A stretch of 36,216 nucleotides of DNA from Phormidesmis priestleyi Ana (GCA_001314865.1 LJZR01000038.1:1-36216), one strand, 5' to 3'. Positions 16,586 through 25,995 are shown, counted from the first letter of the stretch. Numbers and translations are program-made. The notes: generated by a model from the sequence alone, not told the origin.

Positions 16586-17014
16586 ATGGAAACACCTCAG
16601 ACCAATGATGGTCGTGATCAATCAACCATGCAGTATTCTGCTGCTGTGATACGTCGAGCCCAGCGAGCAGTGTGGTGCTCGCCGTTTTATCCACAGCTGC
16701 TCGCTGAAATGCAGCTAGCTAGCGTCAGCGTACCGACCATTGCCGAAGATAGCGGTGTGCTAAAAGGCTATACCCGGCAGCCCCTTTCAGAAGTTAGCGC
16801 TGAGTCGGGGTTGATGTGGCTAGCTGAAGTCGGTATTTTGCGACGCGAGGTCGATGGGCAAGGACTCACCGACAGCTTTAGGCTAACGCCCTTAGGTCGT
16901 CAGGTCGTTGAAGACTGGCGATCGCAGGGTTGTCCGGATCGACGCGCTAGCTTAGTGGACTATATAAAGAACTCAATTATCCGCCGCCTCCGTGTCCCTG
17001 AATGGCTATGGTAG
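16586..17014 (+). CDS. Npun_F0494-like conserved cyanobacterial protein
   Basis: The 142-residue protein resembles the small cyanobacterial family named after Npun_F0494. Recognisable parts are AVIRRAQRAVWCSPFYPQLL, then TIAEDSGVLKGYTRQPLSE, SGLMWLAEVGILRREVDGQG and SFRLTPLGRQVVEDW. The pattern of short helices ending in LTPLGRQ resembles a winged-helix fold, so a DNA-binding or regulatory role is conceivable but unproven. Function is unknown. The ATG at 16586 is chosen; a TTG at 16574 adds four residues, and neither has a clear ribosome-binding site. Confidence 0.75.
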   Translation: METPQTNDGRDQSTMQYSAAVIRRAQRAVWCSPFYPQLLAEMQLASVSVPTIAEDSGVLKGYTRQPLSEVSAESGLMWLAEVGILRREVDGQGLTDSFRLTPLGRQVVEDWRSQGCPDRRASLVDYIKNSIIRRLRVPEWLW

Positions 17015-17210
17015 CTAAATCTGTGCAGATTCTTTGGTAATTCGGTGTTTTTTGTCGTTAGTGCTTTTCGCTGTCGGTGCTTTTTGTGACAGAACCGAGT
17101 GTTTGTACGGAAGTTAGTAGATCCCATCAACTTTATTTGCTTCACAAACGCCAAAGTTTGGGTAATGTGGGGAGGGGATGAAATTTAGATAATACGAAGG
17201 GGAGCAGCAA

Positions 17211-18704
17211 GTGGTGAAGTCAATAATGGTGGTCGGCACGACCTCCCATGCTGGTAAGTCCATGCTGGTAGCTGCGCTGTGTCGTATTTTAAGCCGTCGC
17301 GGCTGGCGAGTTGCTCCCTTTAAGGGGCAAAACATGGCATTGAATTCCTACGTCAGTACGACGGGCGCTGAAATTGGCTATGCTCAAGCGGTGCAAGCTT
17401 GGGCTGCTGGCGTTCCTCCCCAAGCGGAAATGAACCCGATTTTGTTGAAGCCCCAGGGTGACAGTACCTCTCAGGTGATTTTAAAGGGCCGCCCGGTGGG
17501 CATAACGACTGCCGAAAAGTATTACGAAGAATTTTTTACGGCAGGTTGGCAGGCGATTCAGGAGAGCTTGGCTCGGCTCAGTCAGGAGTTTGATCTGTTG
17601 ATTTGTGAGGGGGCTGGTAGCCCTGCGGAGATCAATTTGAAGCACCGTGACTTAGCCAATATGAGGATTGCTTCCTATCTAGAATCTCCTACGATTTTGA
17701 TCGCAGATATTGACCGGGGCGGCGTATTTGCCCATATCGTTGGCACGTTAGAACTGTTAGAGCCCGAAGAAAGGGCATTGATCAAAGGCATTGTAATTAA
17801 TAAATTTCGGGGACAGCGGTCTATTTTGCAGCCCGGTATTGATTGGCTAGAGGAGCGTACGGGTATTCCCGTTATTGGGGTCATTCCATGGCTAGATGAG
17901 GCATTCCCAGCTGAAGATTCGCTCTCGCTGTTAGATCGTCAGTCGGTAAAAACAGAGGCTGAAATCACAGTAGCGGTCATTCGGCTGCCTAGAATTTCTA
18001 ACTTTACTGACTTTGATTCATTAGAGGCTGAGCCTTCGGTGAATGTAAAGTACTTGAGCCCTAACGATACTTTGGGCTACCCAGATGCCGTGATTTTGCC
18101 GGGTACAAAAACGACGATTGCTGATTTGCTGGTGTTACAGCAAACGGGTATGGCAGAGGCTATTCGTAACTACGCTGCTGCGGGCGGTACGGTGATTGGT
18201 ATTTGTGGTGGCTTTCAAATTATGGGTCAGATGCTGGCTGATCCGGAAGGATTAGAGGGGCAAGAAGGGCGTTTTAACGGTTTGGGCTTGTTGCCGCTGC
18301 GGACAGTGATTACGCAGCAAAAGGTCGCTAGGCAGCGAACAGTGACCTCGAAGTATCCTCAAGAAGGCCTGCCGGTTATCGGCTACGAAATTCATCAGGG
18401 CCGTACTCAGCTGGTGATGCCTACCGATAATGAAGGGGATGATACGCCTTCGTTTATGGCTATTTTTGATGATCGCAGCTTAGGTATTGTGGATGAAGCT
18501 CAGTCGGTGTGGGGGACTTACTTGCATGGCATTTTTGACAATGGCCCTTGGCGACGAGCTTGGTTGAATCGTCTGCGCCAGCAGCGCGGGCTGAGTTCTA
18601 TGCCAACTGGCATAGCAAACTACCGTGAGCAGCGTGACAGTATGTTGAACAGCTTAGCGACTACGATTGAAAAGTATATTGATTTGGCTCCAATTTTGTC
18701 TTAA
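17211..18704 (+). CDS. cobQ: Cobyric acid synthase
   Basis: CobQ amidates four carboxylates of adenosylcobyrinic acid diamide, using glutamine and ATP, in cobalamin synthesis. The 497-residue protein has both expected halves. The N-terminal dethiobiotin-synthetase-like domain shows VVGTTSHAGKSMLVAALCR, FKGQNMALNSYV, GAGSPAEINL and ADIDRGGVFAH. The C-terminal class I-like glutamine amidotransferase domain has the nucleophile in GICGGFQIMG (Cys332), GYEIHQGRT, and the histidine of TYLHGIFDN (His439). It starts at GTG 17211 with AGGGGAG upstream; GTG 17214 is an alternative. A 13-bp tandem array follows the stop by 1 nt. No other cob genes are nearby. Confidence 0.96.
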   Translation: MVKSIMVVGTTSHAGKSMLVAALCRILSRRGWRVAPFKGQNMALNSYVSTTGAEIGYAQAVQAWAAGVPPQAEMNPILLKPQGDSTSQVILKGRPVGITTAEKYYEEFFTAGWQAIQESLARLSQEFDLLICEGAGSPAEINLKHRDLANMRIASYLESPTILIADIDRGGVFAHIVGTLELLEPEERALIKGIVINKFRGQRSILQPGIDWLEERTGIPVIGVIPWLDEAFPAEDSLSLLDRQSVKTEAEITVAVIRLPRISNFTDFDSLEAEPSVNVKYLSPNDTLGYPDAVILPGTKTTIADLLVLQQTGMAEAIRNYAAAGGTVIGICGGFQIMGQMLADPEGLEGQEGRFNGLGLLPLRTVITQQKVARQRTVTSKYPQEGLPVIGYEIHQGRTQLVMPTDNEGDDTPSFMAIFDDRSLGIVDEAQSVWGTYLHGIFDNGPWRRAWLNRLRQQRGLSSMPTGIANYREQRDSMLNSLATTIEKYIDLAPILS

Positions 18705-18705
18705 A

Positions 18706-18744
18706 AAGTATAGATAGAGAATATAGATAGAAAGTATAGATAGA
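18706..18744. repeat. Tandem repeat 3 x 13 bp after the cobQ stop
   Basis: AAGTATAGATAGA, GAATATAGATAGA and AAGTATAGATAGA follow the TAA (18702-18704) almost directly. Each unit carries TAG twice, and the 13-bp period places stops in all frames. Confidence 0.9.
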
Positions 18745-18803
18745 GCTAGAAGTTTCAAGGTTTTTACTAATTTGGCGTTTGTAGCGCTTATATAGGTGAG
18801 AGA

Positions 18804-19601
18804 GTGACTCCCAGCGCAATTGTGTTTTTATCGCTAGCTGGCTTGGTTTCAGGTGTGCTAGCTGGCTTTTTAGGAATCGGCGGTGGTACCTTGCTGGTTC
18901 CCGTATTGGTGCAGCTTGGTTTTTTGCCAGTGCAGGCAACAGCAACCAGTTCTCTAGCGATATTGATGACCGCTAGTGCGGGCAGTTTGCAAAACTGGCG
19001 GATGGGTTTATTAGATATTCGGCAGGTTTTGCTGTTGGGTGCTTCGGCTGTGGTGACGGCATTTTTGGCGACGTTTGTGGGCGATCGCCTCCCACAGTAC
19101 CTTTTGCTTACGGGCTTTGGCCTATTGCTGCTCAGCAATTTATATCTGGTTTCTTTAAAGAAGCGAGTTATTCGCACGGCAGAGTTTAGAGAGGGCCGAA
19201 CAGCGAGTACTGGCCCTGCCATCCATCCGATTGTGGCGCGAATTGTGACCGGGGCGATCGCAGGCTTTATGGCAGGGTTATTTGGCGTGGGCGGCGGTGT
19301 GATTTTGGTGCCGCTCCAAATTTTGCTGCTGGGCGAGAGTATTAAGGCCGCCGTGCGAAATAGCCTAGGGGTGATCGTGATTACCTCTGTTTCAGCGGTT
19401 GCGGGCCATGCGATCAATCAAAACATCGATTTTTTAGCGGGGCTGATTTTAGGCATAGGCGGCTTGATCGGTGTACAGTTCAGTACTCGATTTTTGCCCC
19501 GCTTGAGTGACAACACTGTTACGCAGCTGTTTAGGGCGCTGCTGCTGCTGCTGTCAATTTATATTTTTTGGCAGGCCTGGCAGCTATATAGCGCTGTATA
19601 G
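18804..19601 (+). CDS. TauE/SafE-family membrane permease
   Basis: This 265-residue integral membrane protein belongs to the TauE/SafE (DUF81) family, whose members export sulfite, sulfoacetate or other small organic anions. It shows the duplicated family motif: GVLAGFLGIGGGTLLVPVL in the first half and GAIAGFMAGLFGVGGGVILV in the second, with seven or eight hydrophobic segments in all. The GTG at 18804 is preceded by AGGTGAGAGA. It stands 99 nt after cobQ on the same strand; whether both share a transcript is unclear, and the substrate cannot be inferred. Confidence 0.9.
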   Translation: MTPSAIVFLSLAGLVSGVLAGFLGIGGGTLLVPVLVQLGFLPVQATATSSLAILMTASAGSLQNWRMGLLDIRQVLLLGASAVVTAFLATFVGDRLPQYLLLTGFGLLLLSNLYLVSLKKRVIRTAEFREGRTASTGPAIHPIVARIVTGAIAGFMAGLFGVGGGVILVPLQILLLGESIKAAVRNSLGVIVITSVSAVAGHAINQNIDFLAGLILGIGGLIGVQFSTRFLPRLSDNTVTQLFRALLLLLSIYIFWQAWQLYSAV

Positions 19602-19619
19602 ATAACCTGATGTAGCGCG

Positions 19620-19701
19620 CTCTGCAAAAGATGACTCTGCAAAAGATTGCTCTAAAAGATTGCTCTAAAAGATTGCTCTAAAAGATTGCCCTACAAGATT
19701 G
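19620..19701. repeat. Tandem repeat, two 15-bp and four 13-bp units, after the permease stop
   Basis: Two 15-bp units (CTCTGCAAAAGAT plus two bases) are followed by three perfect copies of CTCTAAAAGATTG and one CCCTACAAGATTG. The array begins 18 nt after the TAG of the permease gene. The 13-bp units carry TAA. The change of unit from 15 to 13 inside one array suggests stepwise slippage. Confidence 0.9.
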
Positions 19702-19731
19702 CTCCATGAAATAAATCTATAAATCGCTTGA

Positions 19732-20514
19732 TTAGGCGGCGCAAATGGCCTGCGCTAGGGCAATGTCAAAATATTGGGCATCTTTGGCATCACCTGCGAT
19801 CACCTGAAAAGGCTGCTCAGGTTCACCAAAATCGCTAATGACGAGTGTGGCTTGGCTGAAGTCTTGCTGGCGGGTGTAGTCGTTGACGGTAATGATGGTT
19901 TTAAGCCCTGTTTGAGTCGCAGAGAGTAGGCCGTTGTTGGTATCTTCAAAACCCAGACAGTTCTCTGGCGGTAAGTTGAGATGCGCTAGGGCATATTCAA
20001 AAATGTCGGGGGCTGGCTTTTTGTGCGGCACCATGTCACCTGCCGCAATGACTTCAAACCAGCTCAGACTTTCTGCGCCGAGGGTATTTTCTAGCAGTGC
20101 CTGGACATTTGCGGGCGTGGTGGTGGTGGCGATCGCCAGCCTGATTCCTTTGTCTCTGGCCTCATTCAGCAGCCTTTTTACGCCGGGTCGCAGCGGAATT
20201 CGGCCCTCTTGTGCAAATTGCTTATAGTGCTGAGTTTTGACCGCGTGCAGATGCTTGATAAAGTCAGCCAAATCAGCAAAGCCATCTGGCAATACAAAGT
20301 TAGGCTGAGACTGCTGCACATAGGCTCTGATGCGTTCCTTGCCGCCCGATACCTCTAGAAGTTCGCCATAGAGCGCTTCTGACCACTGCCAGTCGAGACC
20401 ATTGTCTGCAAAGGCTTGATTGAACGCGGGTCGATGCCCGTCGCGCTCAGTTTCGGCAAGCGTGCCGTCTACGTCAAAAATAAGCGCCTTCAGCTCGCGG
20501 GTGGTCTGTGCCAT
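19732..20514 (-). CDS. cbbY: CbbY-like HAD phosphatase (probable xylulose-1,5-bisphosphate phosphatase)
   Basis: CbbY removes xylulose-1,5-bisphosphate, an inhibitory misfire product of RubisCO, by dephosphorylation. The 260-residue protein has the HAD nucleophile motif FDVDGTLAE (Asp14, acid/base Asp16), the CbbY cap signature HRPAFNQAFADNGLDW with YGELLEVSGGKERI, motif II IATTTTPANV, motif III HKKPAPDIFEYAL and motif IV GFEDTNNGL. The cap segment resembles characterised CbbY proteins more than generic HAD phosphatases. Substrate is inferred, not shown. It lies about 6 kb from rbcL on the opposite strand. Confidence 0.8.
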   Translation of the reverse strand: MAQTTRELKALIFDVDGTLAETERDGHRPAFNQAFADNGLDWQWSEALYGELLEVSGGKERIRAYVQQSQPNFVLPDGFADLADFIKHLHAVKTQHYKQFAQEGRIPLRPGVKRLLNEARDKGIRLAIATTTTPANVQALLENTLGAESLSWFEVIAAGDMVPHKKPAPDIFEYALAHLNLPPENCLGFEDTNNGLLSATQTGLKTIITVNDYTRQQDFSQATLVISDFGEPEQPFQVIAGDAKDAQYFDIALAQAICAA

Positions 20515-20540
20515 TGATATTTTTTCCTATATACCGTTGG

Positions 20541-20583
20541 GATTGATTTGATTGATTGAATTGATTCGATTGAATTGATTGAG
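20541..20583. repeat. Low-complexity GATT-rich tandem stretch
   Basis: Degenerate GATTGAATTGATT-type units fill the space between the ExoD-family gene (stop at 20612) and the start of the CbbY-like gene (20514), both on the minus strand. Confidence 0.7.
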
Positions 20584-20611
20584 TTTGGGGCTGATTGTGC
20601 TCAGGGGTTTT

Positions 20612-21259
20612 CTAGGGTTTGATCCAGTCTTTAGCGGCTTCTACGGCTTGCTCCATCCCGGCGCTGCCTAACCGATAGAGCAGGTAGAGAATTGTACCGC
20701 TAACGCATGCTCCAATCGCACAAATGGTCAGCCCAGCAAGGCTGATTGCGCCGTCGTCATCAAGTAAACCAAAACCAGTGACAAAAATACCAATGGCGGG
20801 CAGGGTGTTGGTCAGGGGAATTGGGATCATCATTGAGATGGACATTAGTGCGATCGCAATGCCAATGACCAGTCTCCCCGTCCGGCTAGTGCAAACCGAG
20901 GTTAGCCTAGGCTTTGATATTCGCTCAATGCGATGTAGCCACGGCATGCCCTTACGAATAAAGTCCTGCACCATAGAGCGTTCAAACCCGCGCTTACGAA
21001 ACTTTTCGGGCAGCCAGGGTTGTTCTGAGCCCACAATGAGCTGTCCGGCTAGTAGCAGCATGACAATCCCAAACGGAATCGAAATAACCGGCGCAGGTAT
21101 GGGCAATGCCGACGGCAGTGCTAGCAGTACAAACAAAAATCCAAACGTGCGTTCGCCTGCAATCTCTAGGATCTCATTGAGCGTCACTTCGCTCGTTGCG
21201 CGATCAGAGGCCTCTTCGCTGAGAAAGTATCGCTGTAATTCCGCAGATAGTCTGGCCAT
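20612..21259 (-). CDS. ExoD-family membrane protein
   Basis: The 215-residue protein belongs to the exopolysaccharide synthesis ExoD family, named for a Sinorhizobium gene needed for exopolysaccharide and alkaline tolerance, with no known biochemical activity. The N-terminal 35 residues are soluble (LSAELQRYFLSEEASDRATS). Then come hydrophobic segments ERTFGFLFVLLALPSALPIP, IPFGIVMLLLAGQLIVG, TGRLVIGIAIALMSISMMIP and LAGLTICAIGACVSGTILYL. The Pro/Gly-rich PSALPIPAPVISIPFGI loop is typical of the family. It lies upstream of the CbbY-like gene on the same strand, about 97 nt apart. Confidence 0.85.
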   Translation of the reverse strand: MARLSAELQRYFLSEEASDRATSEVTLNEILEIAGERTFGFLFVLLALPSALPIPAPVISIPFGIVMLLLAGQLIVGSEQPWLPEKFRKRGFERSMVQDFIRKGMPWLHRIERISKPRLTSVCTSRTGRLVIGIAIALMSISMMIPIPLTNTLPAIGIFVTGFGLLDDDGAISLAGLTICAIGACVSGTILYLLYRLGSAGMEQAVEAAKDWIKP

Positions 21260-21453
21260 ACAAAAATCTCAATTTCAAAGAAACGCAAATTTGGTCTATA
21301 GCAATATATAGCTTTTACAAGGCTGCTTACACTGCTCAGTCATCTCAGAATTCGTCATTGATTAATTTTTTTCATTTTATTTGTGGCCCTTGTGTCTTTT
21401 CGCTTGAGCTAAGCAATGTTAAGTTCGTATGAAATGATACACCCAGCAATCCT

Positions 21454-22062
21454 ATGGTTAAATTCTCTGATTTGATGGCGGCAGGTAGTCTCGCGATAAT
21501 GACGAGTCTGATATTTCCCTCCGTCGTATCAGCAGAACCTTTGCAAGCGGTCCCTGTGGCCCAAGGAACGACCGTCTCTGCAGACATTGCTAGCTTTATG
21601 TCGAACTACGCGCCGACAGAATGTACTGTTCAGTTCGGCTATGTCGAGAGCGGCGATTTCCGACGACGACTCGCCCAAAATTTTACGCGAACGATGGATT
21701 CTTTGATGGTGAGCCAGCCTGCAAATGCTTGCGAGGCTGTGACAGGGACAGACAATGGCAGAACCCGAAACTTTAACTTTATTCGCGCTGATCACGGTGT
21801 GTACAAAGTGATTACCCGCAGTGACTACAGCTACGATGAAGTGAATACTCTTTACGAGTATGAAGTGCTTGGCATTCGGTTTATTCCGATTAATGCTGAG
21901 GGCGAGTTAGATCCCGAAAATGCGAGAACGCTTTTATCTTTAGGTCAGGGAACCTGCGAAATTGATGATCCTGAAGACCCTTTTGATGTTTTTTGTGAAT
22001 TTGCCACGATCACTTCAGACGAGCGCGAATTAGCCGTTGGGCAGCTGAGCTATTTTTACTAA
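21454..22062 (+). CDS. Secreted hypothetical protein, 202 aa
   Basis: I do not recognise a family. The first 28 residues look like a Sec signal peptide (VKFSDLMAAGSLAIMTSLIF, then VVSAEP). The mature part has four cysteines (in ECTVQFGYV, NACEAVTG, GTCEIDD, VFCEFAT), which could form two disulfides in the periplasm. The remainder is acidic and probably beta-rich. It stands alone, converges on ahcY and is closed by a strong bidirectional terminator. Codon use fits the neighbours. Confidence 0.8.
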   Translation: MVKFSDLMAAGSLAIMTSLIFPSVVSAEPLQAVPVAQGTTVSADIASFMSNYAPTECTVQFGYVESGDFRRRLAQNFTRTMDSLMVSQPANACEAVTGTDNGRTRNFNFIRADHGVYKVITRSDYSYDEVNTLYEYEVLGIRFIPINAEGELDPENARTLLSLGQGTCEIDDPEDPFDVFCEFATITSDERELAVGQLSYFY

Positions 22063-22084
22063 TACAGCCTTCAAGAAAGCCAGC

Positions 22085-22124
22085 AAAAAAGCCGAGGGCA
22101 TATAGAAATGCCTTCGGCTTTTTT
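22085..22124. terminator. Strong bidirectional terminator
   Basis: A 17-bp stem pairs 22085-22101 (AAAAAAGCCGAGGGCAT) with 22108-22124 (ATGCCTTCGGCTTTTTT), with one G-U pair and a 6-nt loop. It has T-runs on both strands and sits between the convergent secreted-protein gene and ahcY, so it can end both. Confidence 0.93.
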
Positions 22125-22157
22125 GTCAGCTAGCGACTCAGGTTACAAGGACTGTGC

Positions 22158-23582
22158 TTAGTACTTGTAAGTCTCGTTCTTAAACGGCCCTTGAACGGGG
22201 ACGTGAATGTATTCTGCTTGCTCCTTGGTGAGTTCGGTAATCACTCCGTTGAAGCCTTCGACCATGTAGCGAGCGACTTCTTCGTCGAGTTGCTTAGGCA
22301 GTACCTCAACGGTGATAGCGGCTGCTTTTTGGTCGGTGGGGAGGTCGGCAAATTTTTTCTCATACAGGAAGATTTGTGCTAACACCTGGTTAGCAAAAGA
22401 ACCGTCCATAATGCGGGAAGGATGGCCTGTTGCGTTACCGAGATTCACTAAGCGACCTTCGGAGAGCAGAATCAAGAAGTCCTTAGGATCGTCAGAGCGG
22501 TAGACCTGGTGAACCTGGGGCTTCACTTCTTCCCAACGCCATGTTTTGCGCATGAAGGCGGTATCAATTTCGTTGTCAAAGTGGCCGATGTTACAGACAA
22601 CTGCGCCTGGTTTGAGATTGGCCAGAATGTTTTTGTCGCAAACGTTGTAGTTACCTGTGGCGGTGACGACCAAGTCAGTTTTGGACAGTAGGTCTAGATC
22701 GAGGCTGTCTACGGTGCCATCGTTTTTTCCGTTTTTGTAGGGTGAAACGACTTCAAAGCCGTCCATGCAAGCCTGCATTGCGCAGATAGGATCTACTTCT
22801 GCGACCTTGACGATCATGCCTTCTTGACGAAGGGAGGCCACAGAGCCTTTGCCCACGTCGCCATAGCCAATGACCAATGCCTTTTTACCTGAGAGCAGGT
22901 GGTCGGTGCCGCGCTTGATGGCGTCGTTAAGGCTGTGGCGACAGCCGTACTTGTTATCGTTTTTGGTTTTTGTAACGGCGTCGTTAACGTTGATGGCGGG
23001 AATTTTTAGCTCGCCTTTTTCTAGCATTTCAAACAGGCGGTGAACGCCTGTGGTGGTCTCTTCGGTAACGCCGTGGATGCGTTCCAGCATTTGAGGATAT
23101 TTTTGGTGAATGTGGCCGGTGAGGTCGCCGCCATCGTCCAAAATCATGTTGGCGTCCCACAGTTCGCCGCTTTCACTACCACCGGGGCTGTAGCAGGTTT
23201 GCTCTAGGCACCAGATGTACTCTTCTTCGGTTTCGCCTTTCCAAGCAAATACGGGGATGCCTGCGGCGGCGATCGCAGCGGCTGCGTGATCTTGGGTGGA
23301 GAAAATGTTGCAAGAAGACCAGCGCACTTCGGCGCCTAGCTCACACAGGGTTTCGATCAAAACCGCTGTTTGAATGGTCATGTGAATGCAGCCGATGATC
23401 TTGGCGTTGGACAGGGGCTTGCTGTCGCGGTACTTGTTGCGGATAGCCATGAGAGCAGGCATTTCGCCCTCAGCGATCGCAATTTCCTTACGGCCCCAGT
23501 CAGCCAAGGCGATATCAGCGACTTTGTAATCTAAATTGCGCTTAGGCGCGGTATCAGGGATTCGAGTGCCGGTTGCAATCAT
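22158..23582 (-). CDS. ahcY: Adenosylhomocysteinase
   Basis: AhcY hydrolyses S-adenosylhomocysteine to adenosine and homocysteine, relieving product inhibition of methyltransferases. The 474-residue protein carries the full pattern: [20 protein letters not shown], the substrate-binding [37 protein letters not shown] with the catalytic Lys/Asp region, and the NAD-binding [11 protein letters not shown] (GYGDVGKG at 239-246). It ends in the conserved YKY that reaches the partner subunit's NAD site. The length matches the longer bacterial form. No S-adenosylhomocysteine riboswitch was recognised upstream. Confidence 0.98.
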   Translation of the reverse strand: MIATGTRIPDTAPKRNLDYKVADIALADWGRKEIAIAEGEMPALMAIRNKYRDSKPLSNAKIIGCIHMTIQTAVLIETLCELGAEVRWSSCNIFSTQDHAAAAIAAAGIPVFAWKGETEEEYIWCLEQTCYSPGGSESGELWDANMILDDGGDLTGHIHQKYPQMLERIHGVTEETTTGVHRLFEMLEKGELKIPAINVNDAVTKTKNDNKYGCRHSLNDAIKRGTDHLLSGKKALVIGYGDVGKGSVASLRQEGMIVKVAEVDPICAMQACMDGFEVVSPYKNGKNDGTVDSLDLDLLSKTDLVVTATGNYNVCDKNILANLKPGAVVCNIGHFDNEIDTAFMRKTWRWEEVKPQVHQVYRSDDPKDFLILLSEGRLVNLGNATGHPSRIMDGSFANQVLAQIFLYEKKFADLPTDQKAAAITVEVLPKQLDEEVARYMVEGFNGVITELTKEQAEYIHVPVQGPFKNETYKY

Positions 23583-23772
23583 AGTAAATTCTGTAGTTTC
23601 TTTCTGGATGTGAACGAAAACGGATTTGCGTTTATGTGCTTAGCTTACCTTCAATAAAGAAGTGTAAACACTGCAAAACCCCTTTCAGGCCATACATTCC
23701 ACCGATGTATATATATTGATAGGATTGATTAAGACGCTGGTTGAAGGTCAGAATAACGCCCATTTACGGCTT

Positions 23773-23864
23773 GTTTTACGGCGTCTGTTCTACAGCGCCC
23801 GTTCTACTGTGCCTGTTCTACAGCGCCTGTTCTACAGCGCGTTTTACTGTGCGTTCTACTGTGC
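23773..23864. repeat. Tandem repeat, four 14-bp and three 12-bp units, running into the panB coding end
   Basis: Four 14-bp units of the type GTTCTACAGCGCCT (23773-23828) are followed by three 12-bp units of the type GTTCTACTGTGC (23829-23864). The array covers the TAG stop of panB (23856-23858, minus strand) and its last codons. Read with panB, each unit holds TAG or TAA, depending on the copy. Confidence 0.9.
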
Positions 23865-24647
23865 GTTCTTAGGAGACTTGCTGCGCTGACGTACGTCTTC
23901 ACAAAAGGCTTTGGCCGCGCTGATGCCCTGCTCTCTCAAATTCACATAAGGCTTTGCAAAAGGCGGTTGCCAATCGGAGAGTCCGAGTAAATCTGATGTG
24001 ACGAGCACCTGACCGTCGCAGTCTGGCCCTGCGCCAATACCGATGGTGGGAACCGTTAGGGCTGAGCTGATTTTGCTGGCTAAGTCATTGGGGATATGCT
24101 CTAGCACAATTGAAAAGACGCCAGCTCGTTCTAACGCCAAGGCTTCATTAAAAATGCGATCGCTCTCTTCTGCCGACTTTCCTTGTTTGCGAAAGCTGCC
24201 GAACTGATAGACCGATTGCGGGGTAAGGCCCACATGCCCCATCACCGGTATGCCAGCTTCTACGGTCGCTGTGATGGTCTCTACAATCGCCTGATAGCCG
24301 CCTTCCATTTTCACTGCTTGGGCGCCTGTTTCTTTCAAGATCCGACCTGCGGCATTCATCGCGGCCTCACGGCTCACCTGATAGCTAAAAAAGGGTAAAT
24401 CTACGACAACCAGCGTTTTCGGCACGCCTCGGCGTACCATTTTGGCATGGTGAATCATTTCATCTAAGGTGAGCGGCAAGGTTGTTTCATGACCCATGAC
24501 TGGCATGGCCATCGAATCGCCGACTAAAACAATGTCAGCGCCAGCAGCATCTACCATTTGAGCGGAGAGATAGTCCCAGGCAGTCAAAACTGCGATCGCC
24601 TTATTTTCCCGCTTCCACTGCGCAAACTGATGCACATTGACGATCAT
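23856..24647 (-). CDS. panB: 3-methyl-2-oxobutanoate hydroxymethyltransferase
   Basis: PanB transfers a hydroxymethyl group from methylenetetrahydrofolate to alpha-ketoisovalerate, giving ketopantoate, the first step of pantothenate and CoA synthesis. The 263-residue protein shows the metal-binding and catalytic segments [20 protein letters not shown], then [34 protein letters not shown] and [15 protein letters not shown]. Length is standard. The final residues (KNAQ) and stop lie in a tandem repeat, so the C-terminus may vary between strains. Confidence 0.96.
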   Translation of the reverse strand: MIVNVHQFAQWKRENKAIAVLTAWDYLSAQMVDAAGADIVLVGDSMAMPVMGHETTLPLTLDEMIHHAKMVRRGVPKTLVVVDLPFFSYQVSREAAMNAAGRILKETGAQAVKMEGGYQAIVETITATVEAGIPVMGHVGLTPQSVYQFGSFRKQGKSAEESDRIFNEALALERAGVFSIVLEHIPNDLASKISSALTVPTIGIGAGPDCDGQVLVTSDLLGLSDWQPPFAKPYVNLREQGISAAKAFCEDVRQRSKSPKNAQ

Positions 24648-24755
24648 AGATAGCTTGCTCCTATGCCTTGAGAGAGAACGCCTAGAAAAGCGCTTTCTAT
24701 TTTCTCTGGCTTTTCCAACGAAAGCTAGCGTATCAAACCCTGGTGATGTCTTTTA

Positions 24756-24775
24756 AGTAGAGATCAGTAGAGATT
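24756..24775. repeat. Tandem repeat 2 x 10 bp across a stop codon
   Basis: AGTAGAGATC and AGTAGAGATT are adjacent. The second covers two bases of the TAA stop (24774-24776, minus strand) of the propeller gene. Read with the gene, TGA follows at the junction of the two copies. Confidence 0.65.
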
Positions 24776-25862
24776 ACCGCGCACCCGCTGCGCTCACAAT
24801 CGACCCATGCGGGGTGCCGCGTCCGGTGACTCGGCTCACCCATGCTAAGCCTTCGGTGGTGCCCACCCAAATTTTATTACCGGTATCGGGCGAAATGGAC
24901 AGGACATGTTCAGATGGTAGGTTGGGCACGCGGCCTACGATTGCGCCATTGTAGGGGTTTAGTTTGAGTAGGCCAGTGCGAGTGCCGACCCACAGGCTTT
25001 GGGTCTCGTCGAAGGCGATCGCCTCTACATTCATCCCTCGTAGCTGAGTCACCGATCGCAGTAGCTGACCCGTCCGACTATCAACCACCAGTAACCCAGT
25101 GGGCGTCCCAATCCACAAATTTCCCTGCGGCCCAACAGCCATAGCCTGCGCTGAACGTCCCGGTAGGTTATTTACTCGGTCAGTAATATAGGCCGATGCC
25201 GTATTGATCCGAACCAAGCCTTCTAGCGTGCCGACCCATAAGTTGCCATCAGGTGCGAGCCCAAGCGTATTTGCGCTTACCCCAGGCAACGCTTGCAATG
25301 TCGTCATCAGCAGTCCTTCATCAGGGCTAATTAGCGCCAGTCCTCGGTCGGTGCCCACCCATAAAAAACCGCGTTGATCGACTAGGGTTGCTAGCACTCG
25401 GTTAGAAGGCAGCTGAAAGTTTTGAGCCGTGACCTTGTTAATACGAGGCTCAACGCGAACGAGTCCTTCAGGTGTGCCTAACCAAATGCGACCCACTTTA
25501 TCTTGGGCCATCGCATCAATAAATCGGTTGGGCAGAGCAACGCTGGCCAAAACCCGTCCTGTCTCAGGATCTATGCGGCTGAGTCCTTGGTGAGATCCTA
25601 CCCATAAGCTGCCAGTGTAGTCAGCTTGCAGGGCGCCAACCTGATAGTTTTGCACCATCGGATTGGTCTGACTTTCCCTTTCTGATGCCAGCGGTCTAGA
25701 GGGCACGCCAATATCTGCGTTAGGAACCTGCCGCATCTGTGCGTTTGCCGGGGGGGCTATCCCTGTCTCAATGCGAATGCCCAAGCCGAGCCAGACTGTG
25801 CTTCCTACAAAAGCAGCACCTGCAATATGACTGACCTTTTTGGCAAGACTCACGGAAGACAC
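24774..25862 (-). CDS. Secreted seven-bladed propeller protein (two-component regulator propeller repeats, no kinase)
   Basis: The 362-residue protein starts with a probable signal or anchor segment (IAGAAFVGSTVWLGLGI, then ANAQ). It then holds seven repeats of about 42 residues with the core (L/I)WVGT-x-x-GL: SLWVGSHQGL, RIWLGTPEGL, FLWVGTDRGL, NLWVGTLEGL, NLWIGTPTGL, SLWVGTRTGL and KIWVGTTEGL. Seven copies make one complete beta-propeller of the type that normally forms the periplasmic sensor of hybrid histidine kinases. No kinase, transmembrane C-terminus or regulator domain is attached. The ligand is unknown. It starts at GTG 25862 and is divergent from rbcL. Confidence 0.85.
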   Translation of the reverse strand: MSSVSLAKKVSHIAGAAFVGSTVWLGLGIRIETGIAPPANAQMRQVPNADIGVPSRPLASERESQTNPMVQNYQVGALQADYTGSLWVGSHQGLSRIDPETGRVLASVALPNRFIDAMAQDKVGRIWLGTPEGLVRVEPRINKVTAQNFQLPSNRVLATLVDQRGFLWVGTDRGLALISPDEGLLMTTLQALPGVSANTLGLAPDGNLWVGTLEGLVRINTASAYITDRVNNLPGRSAQAMAVGPQGNLWIGTPTGLLVVDSRTGQLLRSVTQLRGMNVEAIAFDETQSLWVGTRTGLLKLNPYNGAIVGRVPNLPSEHVLSISPDTGNKIWVGTTEGLAWVSRVTGRGTPHGSIVSAAGAR

Positions 25863-25951
25863 CTACTTTGAATGAACAAGTCTAAATGAACAAGGAATGC
25901 TGATGAGATAGCTTGCCCAAAAAGTGTCTATTGGTATGCGAGTGGCCCTAG

Positions 25952-25995
25952 AAAGTGAATCCAAAAGTGAATCCAAAGTGAATCCAAAGTGAACC
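25952..25995. repeat. Tandem repeat 4 x 11 bp
   Basis: AAAGTGAATCC occurs at 25952, 25964 (after one extra A) and 25975, and as AAAGTGAACC at 25986. It lies between the divergent propeller and rbcL promoters and is not at a gene end. Confidence 0.9.

Noticed and set aside
23583-23772. Possible S-adenosylhomocysteine riboswitch upstream of ahcY
   Set aside because: No SAH-riboswitch core or stable nested stems were recognised; the spacer is mostly AT-rich and then repeats.
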